Of a stretch of 64,000 nt of DNA, positions 25,636 to 33,876 are shown piece after piece. Position 1 is the first letter of the stretch. Every line of letters starts with the position of its first letter. Under the pieces are notes generated by a model that saw only the letters and a program-made list of their open reading frames with translations, had not been told where the DNA came from and did not search any database. A program made the position numbers and the translations under genes. This DNA comes from Cellulophaga sp. Hel_I_12 (GTDB lineage: Bacteria > Bacteroidota > Bacteroidia > Flavobacteriales > Flavobacteriaceae): NCBI RefSeq assembly GCF_000799565.1, contig NZ_JUHB01000001.1:3103501-3167500 (forward strand). Direction: 5' to 3'.

Positions 25636-28004
25636 AAACAATAAAAATTATTACGCTATTACTTTTCACAACTTCAATTTTTGCCCAAGTAGGCACAAAC
25701 GGAAATGATAGGAAGGAAGATGGGCGACCTGTTAAGGAGTATAACCTTACTATTGAAGAAAACGAAATGACACTTGGAGGTGTTACTGCTAATGCAATGA
25801 CCATCAATGGAGGTATCCCTGGGCCTGTTTTGGAATTTAATGAAGGAGACCTTGCTATAATCAACGTAACCAATAAAATGGATGAAGAAACTTCAGTGCA
25901 TTGGCACGGATTAATACTTCCCAATTTTTACGACGGGGTTCCATATTTAACTACCCCACCGATTGAGCCAGGAACAACCTTCCAATACAGGATTCCAATC
26001 AACCAATCGGGAACATATTGGTACCATTCCCACACAATGCTACAAGAACAAAAAGGTGTTTATGGGTCTATTATCATTCATCCAAAAGAAAAAACCTTGG
26101 AATATGATAAAGATTTAGTCGTGGTATTATCAGATTGGACCAATGAAAAACCAATGAATGTATTACGAAACCTTAAAAGAGGTAACGAGTGGTATCAAGT
26201 TAAAAAAGGCACAGCAGTGCCATTAAGTAGAGTCATTTCAGAAGGTGCCTTTGGTGCTCAACTTAAATTTTGGAGAGACCGTATGGAAGGAGCTGATATT
26301 GCAGACATTTATTATCCCGCATTTTTGTCCAACGGTAAAAAACTGGCAGAGTATCCGGAATTTACAGCTGGCGAAAAAGTAAGGCTTCGCTTTATCAACG
26401 CATCGGCTTCTACCTATTATTGGATGGACTTTGGCGGAGGTAACCCAATGTTGGTTTCCAGTGATGGTGTTGATGTGCAACCCGTTTCCAAAAGCAGATT
26501 TCTCTTTGGCATAGCCGAAACGTATGATGTAATTGTAACTATTCCAGAAGGAACCCTAGAAATTACTGCAACGTCTCAAGATGGCTCAGGTCATACCTCT
26601 ATACAGTTAGGTAATGGTACTCTTTACCCAGCCAAAAGAATTGATAGACCTGATAAGGTAGCGATGATGAAGCAAATGTCAACAATGGATATGAAAATGG
26701 GAGCACCTGCAATGGTGGGAAACAAGAAGAAGAATACACCCGAAGTTTTAATGCAGAAGTACGGAATGAAGATGAATATGACGGACGGCGAGATGAAAAT
26801 GGGGATGAACGATAAGATGTCGATGAAAGATGGCAAAATGAATGACCAAATGGATATGAAGATGGATGATACAATGGGAATGAAAAAAGACTCGATGTCA
26901 ATGAGCCATAATGGAGCATCAAATAAAATGGAAGGTCATATGCACAATATGCCAATGATGCAGAAGGATTCTACTTCTTTTGATTATGAGGAGCGAAAGA
27001 CATACTTCAACTATGATTTTTTAGAGGCAAAAGAAAAAACTGAATTTAAGGCAGATTTACCAGTAAATGAAGTGTTGCTTAACCTAACAGGTAATATGAA
27101 TCGCTATGTATGGAGTATGAATGGGGTGCCATTATCAGAAACCGATAAGATAAATATAAAAGGAGGCGAGGTAACCAGAATTACATTAAATAACCTGACT
27201 ATGATGCACCATCCAATGCACTTGCACGGTCATTACTTCAGGGTCATCAATGAAAAAGGAGAACGTTCCCCATTAAAGCATACCGTGAACGTACCACCAA
27301 TGCAGAAAGTTATTATTGAATTTTATAACGAAGAGTATGGCGATTGGTTCTTTCATTGTCACGTATTGTACCATATGATGGGTGGTATGGCAAGAGTGTT
27401 TAGTTACGATACCCCAAGGGATGATAGAATGAAAGATTATCCAGTTCAGAAACTTATCGATGAGACAGACCATTATTATTCGTGGGGATTGGCTCGTGCA
27501 GGTTCAAATTTTAATGAACTCTTTTTAACGTCGAGCAATATCCGAAATGAATTTGGTTTGAGAACAGAGTTCGATTACGACCAAAATCTTGAAGCCGAAA
27601 TAAGTTATAATAGGTACCTGAACGATTGGGTACGTGTTTATGCAGGAGTAAATACCGAAACGTCAACACCAGATTCTTACGATACATTTAATACCGTAGG
27701 ATTGGTTGGTGTAAAATATTTTACACCTTATAGATTTAATGTAGATGTGAGTATGGACCATCAGCTACGCCCAAGAATACGTTTAGACAGAGAATTATTG
27801 ATTTTTCCAAGAATTTTTCTGGAAGGCGAATACGAATACAGAGCAGATTTTGGATGGGTCAATGATTTAGAGAATAACAAATCATTTGAAAGTGAAACAC
27901 AATGGTTAGTAGGGGTTGCATACATTCTTTCACGCAATTTTTCAATCCAAGCTAACTACAATAACCGATATGGATTGGGTGGTGGACTATTAGCAAGATT
28001 TTAA
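25632..28004 (+). CDS. Multicopper oxidase fused to CopB-like outer-membrane barrel
   Basis: A 790-residue fusion. Residues 1-20 are a signal peptide (LLLFTTSIFAQ). The oxidase has all four copper motifs: VHWHG near 96, WYHSHT near 137, MHHPMHLHGHYF near 520 and FHCHVLYHMMGGM near 571. Between the second and third domains, residues ~335-440 are Met-rich (many MKMxM units), like CopA and PcoA copper-resistance oxidases. From about 620 the chain changes to alternating beta strands (AEISYNRYLNDWVRVYAGV, and an end GGGLLARF) that fit a CopB-type outer-membrane barrel. It probably oxidises Cu(I) at the outer membrane. Overlaps the tolC gene by 4 nt. Confidence 0.9.
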   Translation: MKTIKIITLLLFTTSIFAQVGTNGNDRKEDGRPVKEYNLTIEENEMTLGGVTANAMTINGGIPGPVLEFNEGDLAIINVTNKMDEETSVHWHGLILPNFYDGVPYLTTPPIEPGTTFQYRIPINQSGTYWYHSHTMLQEQKGVYGSIIIHPKEKTLEYDKDLVVVLSDWTNEKPMNVLRNLKRGNEWYQVKKGTAVPLSRVISEGAFGAQLKFWRDRMEGADIADIYYPAFLSNGKKLAEYPEFTAGEKVRLRFINASASTYYWMDFGGGNPMLVSSDGVDVQPVSKSRFLFGIAETYDVIVTIPEGTLEITATSQDGSGHTSIQLGNGTLYPAKRIDRPDKVAMMKQMSTMDMKMGAPAMVGNKKKNTPEVLMQKYGMKMNMTDGEMKMGMNDKMSMKDGKMNDQMDMKMDDTMGMKKDSMSMSHNGASNKMEGHMHNMPMMQKDSTSFDYEERKTYFNYDFLEAKEKTEFKADLPVNEVLLNLTGNMNRYVWSMNGVPLSETDKINIKGGEVTRITLNNLTMMHHPMHLHGHYFRVINEKGERSPLKHTVNVPPMQKVIIEFYNEEYGDWFFHCHVLYHMMGGMARVFSYDTPRDDRMKDYPVQKLIDETDHYYSWGLARAGSNFNELFLTSSNIRNEFGLRTEFDYDQNLEAEISYNRYLNDWVRVYAGVNTETSTPDSYDTFNTVGLVGVKYFTPYRFNVDVSMDHQLRPRIRLDRELLIFPRIFLEGEYEYRADFGWVNDLENNKSFESETQWLVGVAYILSRNFSIQANYNNRYGLGGGLLARF

Positions 28005-28023
28005 ACAACTAAAAATTAAAAAG

Positions 28024-28410
28024 TTGAACTATTATTTTAATAAAACAATCAATGGAACCTTCGAAGAGGTCATAGAGAAAGTGACACAAGGATTAAAGGA
28101 AGAAGGTTTTGGAATCCTTACAGAAATTGATGTAACAGAAACACTAAAGAAAAAACTGGATATAGACTTTAAAAAGTATAGGATACTCGGAGCTTGTAAT
28201 CCGCCCTATGCACATAAAGCTTTGCAAGCAGAAGATAAAATTGGAACGATGTTGCCCTGCAATGTCATAGTACAGGAAATCGAAGCAGGTATCATTGAAG
28301 TTGCGGCCGTAAACCCAATGGCATCAATGCAAGCTGTAAAAAATGAAAAATTGAATGAGGTAGCCAGCGAAATAACTGCAATGTTGGAAAACGTCATTGA
28401 AAAATTATAA
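28024..28410 (+). CDS. DUF302 domain protein
   Basis: A 128-residue cytoplasmic protein with a TTG start (28024) chosen because it gives the family's usual NYYFNKTINGTFEEVIEKV opening; no ATG is suitably placed. DUF302 core: KIDIDFKKYRILGACNPPYA-like region near residue 45 and ML-PCNVIV near 76. DUF302 proteins fold like TT1751 and are common beside sulfur and metal genes. Role here unknown. Confidence 0.85.
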   Translation: MNYYFNKTINGTFEEVIEKVTQGLKEEGFGILTEIDVTETLKKKLDIDFKKYRILGACNPPYAHKALQAEDKIGTMLPCNVIVQEIEAGIIEVAAVNPMASMQAVKNEKLNEVASEITAMLENVIEKL

Positions 28411-28467
28411 GACACTATAAAAAGGCAGTAATAATAATTAATAAACACAAACTTAAATTAAAACAAA

Positions 28468-29070
28468 ATGAGCAAATTAAAATCAACATTAGGTATAGTT
28501 GCGATAGCATTCATAACCTTAACAGTAATGTCTTGTAAAGACAACAGCAAAGAACAAAATAGCACGGATGGAGACCATTCAGAAATGAACCACGATAACA
28601 GTGATGGTCATCACGACGGCGAAAAGAAGGAAATGGCAATGAGTGGAGATAGTAATGCACAAGCGGTATTAAATGACTATTTCAACTTAAAGAATGCGTT
28701 GGTGGGAGATGATAATGGCAAAGCCAAAGAACTTGGGGCAACCCTCGCAACATCCTTAGGAAATTTTGACGCCTCACAATATACCGATACCCAGCAATCG
28801 GAATTAAAGGATATTGTTGAGGATGCAGTTGAACACGCAGAACACATTTCAGAAAGTGATATAGCACACCAGCGCGAACATTTTAAAGTTTTAAGTAAAG
28901 ATGTAATAGATATGGTAGCTATAACAGGAGCAGAGATGAAGCTTTACGAGCAGTTTTGCCCTATGTATGATGGCGGTACAGCTTGGCTAAGTACTAAAGA
29001 GGAAGTGCGCAATCCATACTATGGTAGTCAAATGTTAAAATGCGGCAAAGTACAACGTGAAATTAACTAA
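28468..29070 (+). CDS. DUF3347 lipoprotein
   Basis: A 200-residue lipoprotein (lipobox TVMSC, Cys ~23), with an acidic, His-rich spacer (residues 30-60) and a C-terminal DUF3347 domain: [39 protein letters not shown] and the metal-type end [18 protein letters not shown]. The Cys, Met and His near the end suggest copper binding. It is one of three DUF3347 domains in the block (29545 and the tail of CusB). Confidence 0.85.
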   Translation: MSKLKSTLGIVAIAFITLTVMSCKDNSKEQNSTDGDHSEMNHDNSDGHHDGEKKEMAMSGDSNAQAVLNDYFNLKNALVGDDNGKAKELGATLATSLGNFDASQYTDTQQSELKDIVEDAVEHAEHISESDIAHQREHFKVLSKDVIDMVAITGAEMKLYEQFCPMYDGGTAWLSTKEEVRNPYYGSQMLKCGKVQREIN

Positions 29071-29523
29071 ATGAAAATTGTTAAGATTATAGCAATAATA
29101 CTACTGGTAGCGTTCGTGGGAATTCAATTTATTCCCACGGAACGCAATCAAAGTTATACGGTTCCCGAAACTGATTTTATGTTGGTCAACAATGTTCCTG
29201 AAACTATTCAAAGAAAGTTACAGGTATCCTGCTATGATTGTCACAGTAATAACACCCAATACCCTTGGTACAATAAAATTCAACCCGCTGCTTGGTTTTT
29301 GGAAGACCATATTAAAGAAGGAAAAGCCGAACTTAATTTCAACGAATGGGATTCATTATCTAGCAGAAGAAAAGCAAGTAAATTAAGGTCTATTATCAAG
29401 CAGATTGAAAATGGCGAAATGCCTTTGGATTCTTACACTTTGATACATAAAGATGCTAAGTTTTCTGAAGCGGAGGCAGAAGAATTAATCAGTTTTATCA
29501 CACAATTAAAGGACAGTTTATAA
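29071..29523 (+). CDS. Haem-binding domain protein (CxxCH)
   Basis: A 150-residue protein starting directly after the previous stop. N-terminal hydrophobic signal/anchor (IIAIILLVAFVGIQFIPTE), then one c-type motif SCYDCHSNNTQYPWYNKIQP near residue 50, plus AAWFLEDHIKEGKAELNF, the conserved second half of the family. Covalent haem in the periplasm is expected. A chromosomal paralogue sits at 57721. In this setting it may shuttle electrons to or from copper (inference). Confidence 0.88.
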   Translation: MKIVKIIAIILLVAFVGIQFIPTERNQSYTVPETDFMLVNNVPETIQRKLQVSCYDCHSNNTQYPWYNKIQPAAWFLEDHIKEGKAELNFNEWDSLSSRRKASKLRSIIKQIENGEMPLDSYTLIHKDAKFSEAEAEELISFITQLKDSL

Positions 29524-29544
29524 TTAATTTAAAATAAAAAAAAG

Positions 29545-30105
29545 ATGAAAAATTTAAAAATGAGTATAGCAGCAATGCTATTGTTAGCAGTTTCTTTTAC
29601 CAATGCACAGGAAAAAGAAAAAATGAACCACGATCACGGAGATATGAAAATGGACCATAGCAAAATGATGAATAAAAATAGTGACGCAAAAGCAGAAGCT
29701 ATTTTAAGTGATTACTTTAATTTAAAAGATGCTTTAGTTGCGGACGATACAAAAAAGGCAGCACAAGCAGGAACAAAATTGGTAGCCACTCTTAAAGCAT
29801 TTGATATGGGTAGTTATACAAAAGAACAACAAAAAGAGCTTGCTGATATCATAGAAGATGCTACCGAGCACGCAGAACATATTTCTGAAAGTGCCATAGA
29901 CCACCAACGCGAGCACTTTAAAACGTTAAGTAAGGATATTACTGATATGGTAGCTATTACGGGTACAAAAAGCACGTTATACGAGCAATTTTGCCCAATG
30001 TATGATAAAGGTAGTGCGTGGTTGAGTACAAGTAAAGAAGTGAAAAATCCATATTACGGCAGTAGAATGCTTAAATGCGGAAAAGTTCAAAAAACTATTC
30101 AATAG
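29545..30105 (+). CDS. DUF3347 secreted protein
   Basis: A 186-residue protein with signal peptide ([12 protein letters not shown]) and no lipobox. After a short Met/His-rich linker ([16 protein letters not shown]) comes a DUF3347 domain nearly identical in motifs to the 28468 protein: [35 protein letters not shown]. The two are clearly duplicates, one lipid-anchored and one soluble. It is the last gene before a 405-nt non-coding stretch. Confidence 0.85.
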   Translation: MKNLKMSIAAMLLLAVSFTNAQEKEKMNHDHGDMKMDHSKMMNKNSDAKAEAILSDYFNLKDALVADDTKKAAQAGTKLVATLKAFDMGSYTKEQQKELADIIEDATEHAEHISESAIDHQREHFKTLSKDITDMVAITGTKSTLYEQFCPMYDKGSAWLSTSKEVKNPYYGSRMLKCGKVQKTIQ

Positions 30106-30138
30106 ATAGCCTTTTGTATAAAAATATTTTCAATGTTC

Positions 30139-30459
30139 TGGTTTATTAGTTAACAGAAGGTTGTAAAATGATAAAGATATCTGAATAGTTTTTAAGTCCT
30201 GTCCTGGGAAGGAAAACAATGTTGATGGTTAGTGTTAGTTCCTTCCCTAGTCAGGCACAACGAATTTTGAAAAAGAAAAGTTGATTTGGTTAATAGCAGC
30301 CTGCACAAGGGAGAGAGATTAAATCCTTAAAATAATAACATCTCTCTTCCTATGTCAGGCAATTAAAAATTTATGATGAAGAGAAGTTTAGTGAAGAGTA
30401 CTTGATTGTGAGGGGTAAACATTTTGGTTGGTTTATTGGTTAATAAAGGTTGCCTCTCA
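30139..30459 (+). repeat. Array of three imperfect hairpins with repeated flanks
   Basis: Non-coding gap 30106-30510. Hairpin A 30198-30255 pairs GGGAAGGAA with TTCCTTCCC inside CCTG...CAGG ends. Hairpin B 30300-30359 has the same CCTG...CAGG ends and right flank (GTCAGGCA) but a different stem, GAGAGAT/ATCTCTC. Hairpin C 30409-30459 pairs TGAGGGGTAAAC with GGTTGCCTCTCA through wobbles. A near-identical ~24-nt direct repeat (TGGTTTATTrGTTAAyAr...GGTTG) opens at 30139 and at 30429. Stems differ while staying paired, suggesting structure is what matters. RNA or DNA role unknown. Confidence 0.6.
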
Positions 30460-30510
30460 TTTTCAAGTATTATTTAAAGGATTTTGCATATAAAAAAGGA
30501 AGATATAACA

Positions 30511-30651
30511 ATGAAAGAATGTTGCAATTCAGGTAATAGCAAAGTGCAAAATAAAAACCCGCTAAAGAAGTGGTTCAATTATATAATGTATGCTATTATA
30601 GCCCTCATAGTTTTTTGGGCTTTAGCACTACAACTGATAGGGACTAATTAA
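30511..30651 (+). CDS. 46-residue membrane protein with N-terminal Cys-Cys
   Basis: ATG at 30511, opening MKECCNSG, then a basic stretch (KKWFNY) and one membrane helix IMYAIIALIVFWALALQL. A Lys-rich purine start region (GGAAGATATAACA) precedes it and the next gene starts 12 nt after its stop, so it is a plausible gene of the operon. The vicinal Cys pair faces the cytoplasm if the positive-inside rule holds. Similar small proteins occur in Bacteroidota copper clusters, from memory; no family name is claimed. Confidence 0.6.
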   Translation: MKECCNSGNSKVQNKNPLKKWFNYIMYAIIALIVFWALALQLIGTN

Positions 30652-30663
30652 AAAACGTAAGAG

Positions 30664-31311
30664 ATGAAAATAAAACATTTTTTTTCAATCATTTTGGTCA
30701 TTGCCTTCTTAGGTAGTTTGACCAAAGCCCTTGCCTTAAATGAAAAACGAAATAGCCTTGATGAAACTGAGTTATCGGTCAGCACAACTTCAGTTGCACA
30801 ATCAGATCCTGTAAAAGCAGACTTTGATGCATTTCCCAACCTGCACCCTATGGTCGTGCATTTTCCCATAGTGCTATTGCTGTTAGCTGTGGTCTTACAG
30901 TTGATACAGCTGTTTGTTTTGAACCGGACAATGGATTGGGTCATTCTTTTAACGGTAGGTTCTGGGTTTATTGGTGCGTATGTCGCTGGAACATTTGTAC
31001 ATCCGCACACAGAAGGCCTTACCGAAATGGCAAAAAGCGTACTGGAACAGCACGATAAATATGCCGATTGGACACTATGGTCAAGTGCCCTTGCAGCTAT
31101 TTTGAAAATAGTAAGTCTGTTTTGGGTCAAACTAAAGCGTGGTTTTGAAATAGTTGTTTTTGTAGTTATGGCTTTTTCAGCTTATTCGGTATCCGAAGCA
31201 GGTCATTATGGTTCACAGCTCGTGCATATTGAAGGAGTTGGCCCACAGGGAAAATATCTTGGCAACGAAAACGAAGAAGGTCACGGAGAAAGTGATGAAC
31301 ATTCACATTAA
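30664..31311 (+). CDS. DUF2231-like membrane protein
   Basis: A 215-residue protein: N-terminal signal/anchor, then NLHPMVVHFPIVLLLLAVVLQL, the conserved HP-x-HFP motif of DUF2231, and three further helices. Conserved His residues (VHPHTEG, EQHDKYADW, EAGHYGSQLVH) on several helices hint at a haem or metal site. The C-terminus is Glu/His-rich. Location inside the copper block suggests redox or cation transport; the function is unproven. Confidence 0.8.
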   Translation: MKIKHFFSIILVIAFLGSLTKALALNEKRNSLDETELSVSTTSVAQSDPVKADFDAFPNLHPMVVHFPIVLLLLAVVLQLIQLFVLNRTMDWVILLTVGSGFIGAYVAGTFVHPHTEGLTEMAKSVLEQHDKYADWTLWSSALAAILKIVSLFWVKLKRGFEIVVFVVMAFSAYSVSEAGHYGSQLVHIEGVGPQGKYLGNENEEGHGESDEHSH

Positions 31312-31320
31312 CATTGAAAA

Positions 31321-32826
31321 ATGAGGAAAGAATTTATTATTACCGCTACACTCTTGATTTTTGCGTATATCGCTTTGGTGTTTTGGCATCCCCATTCGTG
31401 GTGGATTGGATTGATTATACTTCCTTTCCTTGTACTTGGTCTTGTGGACTATTTTCAAAAATCCAATAATATTAGGCGAACCTATCCCTTGCTTGGTAGA
31501 ATCACAAATCTTCTAGAGGAGCAGCGCCACGTTATCCAAGAAACATTATTGCTCAACCGCACTGAAGGTTTGCCCTTCAACTGGATACAAAAGGAAATCG
31601 TCTATAAGCGTGCGGAAGATGCCAATAAAAGTCAGCCTTTTGGAACACAAATTCCGTATGATACAGTAGGTCGTGAGTGGTTTACCCATTCCACCTATCC
31701 CTCAAAACAAACCAATGACGATTTCAGGGTTCTTATAGGAAGTTCCCACTGCTCAAAACCTTACTCTGCGAGCATCCTCAACCTTGCGGGAATGAGTTTT
31801 GGTTCCATAAGCAAAAATGCTACCCTTGCTTTTAACGGTGGTGCTAAAATAGCAGGTTTTGCTCAAAACACCGGCGAAGGTGGCTTTACGCCTTACCATC
31901 AAGAATACGGTGCAGATATTATTTTCCAGTTTGGAACGGGATACTTTGGATGTCGTGATGCAGAAGGAAATTTTGACGCCAAAAAATTCGCCGACATCGC
32001 AACCAACGATGTAGTGAAAATGATTGAAATAAAAATATCGCAAGGTGCCAAACCTGGCTTTGGAGCAATTTTGCCGGCAAAGAAGAACACAAAGGAAATT
32101 GCCAAATTCAGGGATGTGGAGCAGGGAACGGAAATTCATTCCCCAGCCTTTCATTCGGCATTCGACAATGATGTTGAAATGCTACGCTTCATTAGAAAAT
32201 TGAGAAAACTCTCTAAAGGAAAACCTGTGGGAATAAAGTTGTGCATTGGTCAACAAGATGAGTTTGAAAGAATGATTAAAACCTTCGCCGAAAACCAAAA
32301 TTGCCCAGACTTTATAGCCATTGACGGTGCCGAAGGTGGCTCTGGTGCTGCCCATATGGAATCCCTACATTGGGCAGGTATGCCAATAATTGAAGCCGTC
32401 CATTTCGCAAACGGCATTCTTAAAAAGTATGGGTTGCGAGATGAGATAAAAGTAATGGCAGCTGGTAAAATCATTTCGGCTTTTGATATCTATAGAATGT
32501 TGGCACTCGGCGCAGATACCTGTTATAGTGCAAGAGGAATGATGTTTGCCCTGGGCTGTGTACAATCCTTAAAATGCAACCTCGACACCTGCCCCACGGG
32601 GATTACCACAATGGTGCCTTCCCGGGTTGCTTCCATCGTTGTAGAGGACAAGAAAACCAAAGTGGCGAATTACCATAAAAACACAATGAAAGCCCTTAAA
32701 GAATTATTAGGTTCAATGGGTATTGAAAATAGAAAGGGCATACATAGAAAGTTCATTGTTAGACGAATAAACGAAACCGAGACAAAGACTTATGACGAAA
32801 TTTTTATAAACCCCTCAGAGGAATGA
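31321..32826 (+). CDS. FMN-binding glutamate-synthase-family protein, membrane-anchored
   Basis: A 501-residue protein with two N-terminal helices (residues ~5-45) and a GltB-type FMN/(beta/alpha)8 domain: LNLAGMSFGSISKNA, NTGEGGFTPYH, PGFGAILPAKKNT, the FMN loop AIDGAEGGSGAAHMES and DTCYSARGMMFALGCVQSLKCNLDTCPTG with the Cys set for a 3Fe-4S cluster. It lacks the amidotransferase domain, so it does not make glutamate from glutamine by itself. The redox substrate is unknown. It overlaps the K+ channel gene by 4 nt. Confidence 0.88.
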   Translation: MRKEFIITATLLIFAYIALVFWHPHSWWIGLIILPFLVLGLVDYFQKSNNIRRTYPLLGRITNLLEEQRHVIQETLLLNRTEGLPFNWIQKEIVYKRAEDANKSQPFGTQIPYDTVGREWFTHSTYPSKQTNDDFRVLIGSSHCSKPYSASILNLAGMSFGSISKNATLAFNGGAKIAGFAQNTGEGGFTPYHQEYGADIIFQFGTGYFGCRDAEGNFDAKKFADIATNDVVKMIEIKISQGAKPGFGAILPAKKNTKEIAKFRDVEQGTEIHSPAFHSAFDNDVEMLRFIRKLRKLSKGKPVGIKLCIGQQDEFERMIKTFAENQNCPDFIAIDGAEGGSGAAHMESLHWAGMPIIEAVHFANGILKKYGLRDEIKVMAAGKIISAFDIYRMLALGADTCYSARGMMFALGCVQSLKCNLDTCPTGITTMVPSRVASIVVEDKKTKVANYHKNTMKALKELLGSMGIENRKGIHRKFIVRRINETETKTYDEIFINPSEE

Positions 32827-33371
32827 GCGAAGAAAAAGACATAGAAACTACAGCTGCCTTTTATGGGCAACTTTTCAATAGTTCAAAGTACGTACTATTA
32901 GTAGTACTTATTGCTAGTGCTATTGGGCTATACGTCCTGCCTTATATTAACGCTTCTTACGCCGTTATTATACTCTTGAGCCTTACGCTAATAAAGATAG
33001 GATTTATCATAGCCTTATCCTTTAATCAACTGATGAAAATTATCGGACAGAGCCATTTGCTGAGCCACGTTTTGGTGTTATTCGGATTTTTAATTGTTCT
33101 GATTGTACTTTCATTTGCCATAGATTATACAGCATTACATTTTATTGATTCTGCTCATTTTAAGATAAATAATAGTTCGGGAAGTAATGGGCTGTTGGCA
33201 TTTTTCGATATGTCCTATTTTAGTCTAATTACATTCTCATCTGTGGGCTACGGCGATATAGTTCCAATAACGGTTACAGCTAAGAGCTTAGTGGCACTTG
33301 AGGTGGCACTTAGATTTTTTGTACTTGTATTTGGTATTGCAAATGTGAATAGAATTCGAGTAAATAAATAA
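32823..33371 (+). CDS. Two-pore-helix K+ channel protein
   Basis: A 182-residue membrane protein with the selectivity filter FSSVGYGDIVPITVTAKS near residue 140, followed by a final helix, and 3-4 hydrophobic helices before it. It has no cytoplasmic RCK domain. It probably conducts K+. It overlaps the preceding gene by ATGA and lies before an NTF2-like gene. Confidence 0.88.
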   Translation: MSEEKDIETTAAFYGQLFNSSKYVLLVVLIASAIGLYVLPYINASYAVIILLSLTLIKIGFIIALSFNQLMKIIGQSHLLSHVLVLFGFLIVLIVLSFAIDYTALHFIDSAHFKINNSSGSNGLLAFFDMSYFSLITFSSVGYGDIVPITVTAKSLVALEVALRFFVLVFGIANVNRIRVNK

Positions 33372-33389
33372 CCTTTAAAACTAAAAATT

Positions 33390-33866
33390 ATGAAAAAACT
33401 AAAATTAACAACACTCTTAATGTTGCTTGTAATGGCTACAGGCCAAGTGTACAGTCAAGATGCAGATACGGATAAAGAAGCTGTGCTTACAGTAATGAAA
33501 ACATATAAGGATGCACTTCAAAACCTAACGACAGAAGGTACTTTTGAATTATTTACAGAAGATTCAAAAGTATTTGAATCTGGTGGTGTAGAAGGCTCGT
33601 ATGCGCACTATATAGAACACCATTTGGGGCCTGAGTTGGGGCATTTCAAAAAATTTGAATTTTCAGATTATGAAATTGATGCGGAAGTAGATTTGCCTTA
33701 TGCATTTACTACTGAAACCTACATCTACACTATCGTGCTCAATCCAGATGAAAAAGGCGAAAGTAGAACGATAAAGAAAAAAGGAGTAGCGACGTCTATC
33801 TTAAAAAAGATGGATGGTAAATGGAAGATTATTAAAACACATTCTTCGTCAAGAAATGTAAAATAA
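33390..33866 (+). CDS. NTF2-like (SnoaL/DUF4440) secreted protein
   Basis: A 158-residue protein with signal peptide (LLMLLVMATGQVYSQ). The body fits an NTF2-like cone fold: AVLTVMKTYKDALQNLTTEGTFELF opening, SYAHYIEHHLGPELGHFKKFEF and a closing MDGKWKIIKTHSSSRN. HxxEHHL is a possible ligand site. Family function is too broad to predict. Confidence 0.8.
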   Translation: MKKLKLTTLLMLLVMATGQVYSQDADTDKEAVLTVMKTYKDALQNLTTEGTFELFTEDSKVFESGGVEGSYAHYIEHHLGPELGHFKKFEFSDYEIDAEVDLPYAFTTETYIYTIVLNPDEKGESRTIKKKGVATSILKKMDGKWKIIKTHSSSRNVK

Positions 33867-33876
33867 AATTTAAACT

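Noticed and set aside
26599..26955. Minus-strand Ser/Tyr-rich frame
   Set aside because: Antisense of the Met-rich arm of the multicopper oxidase.
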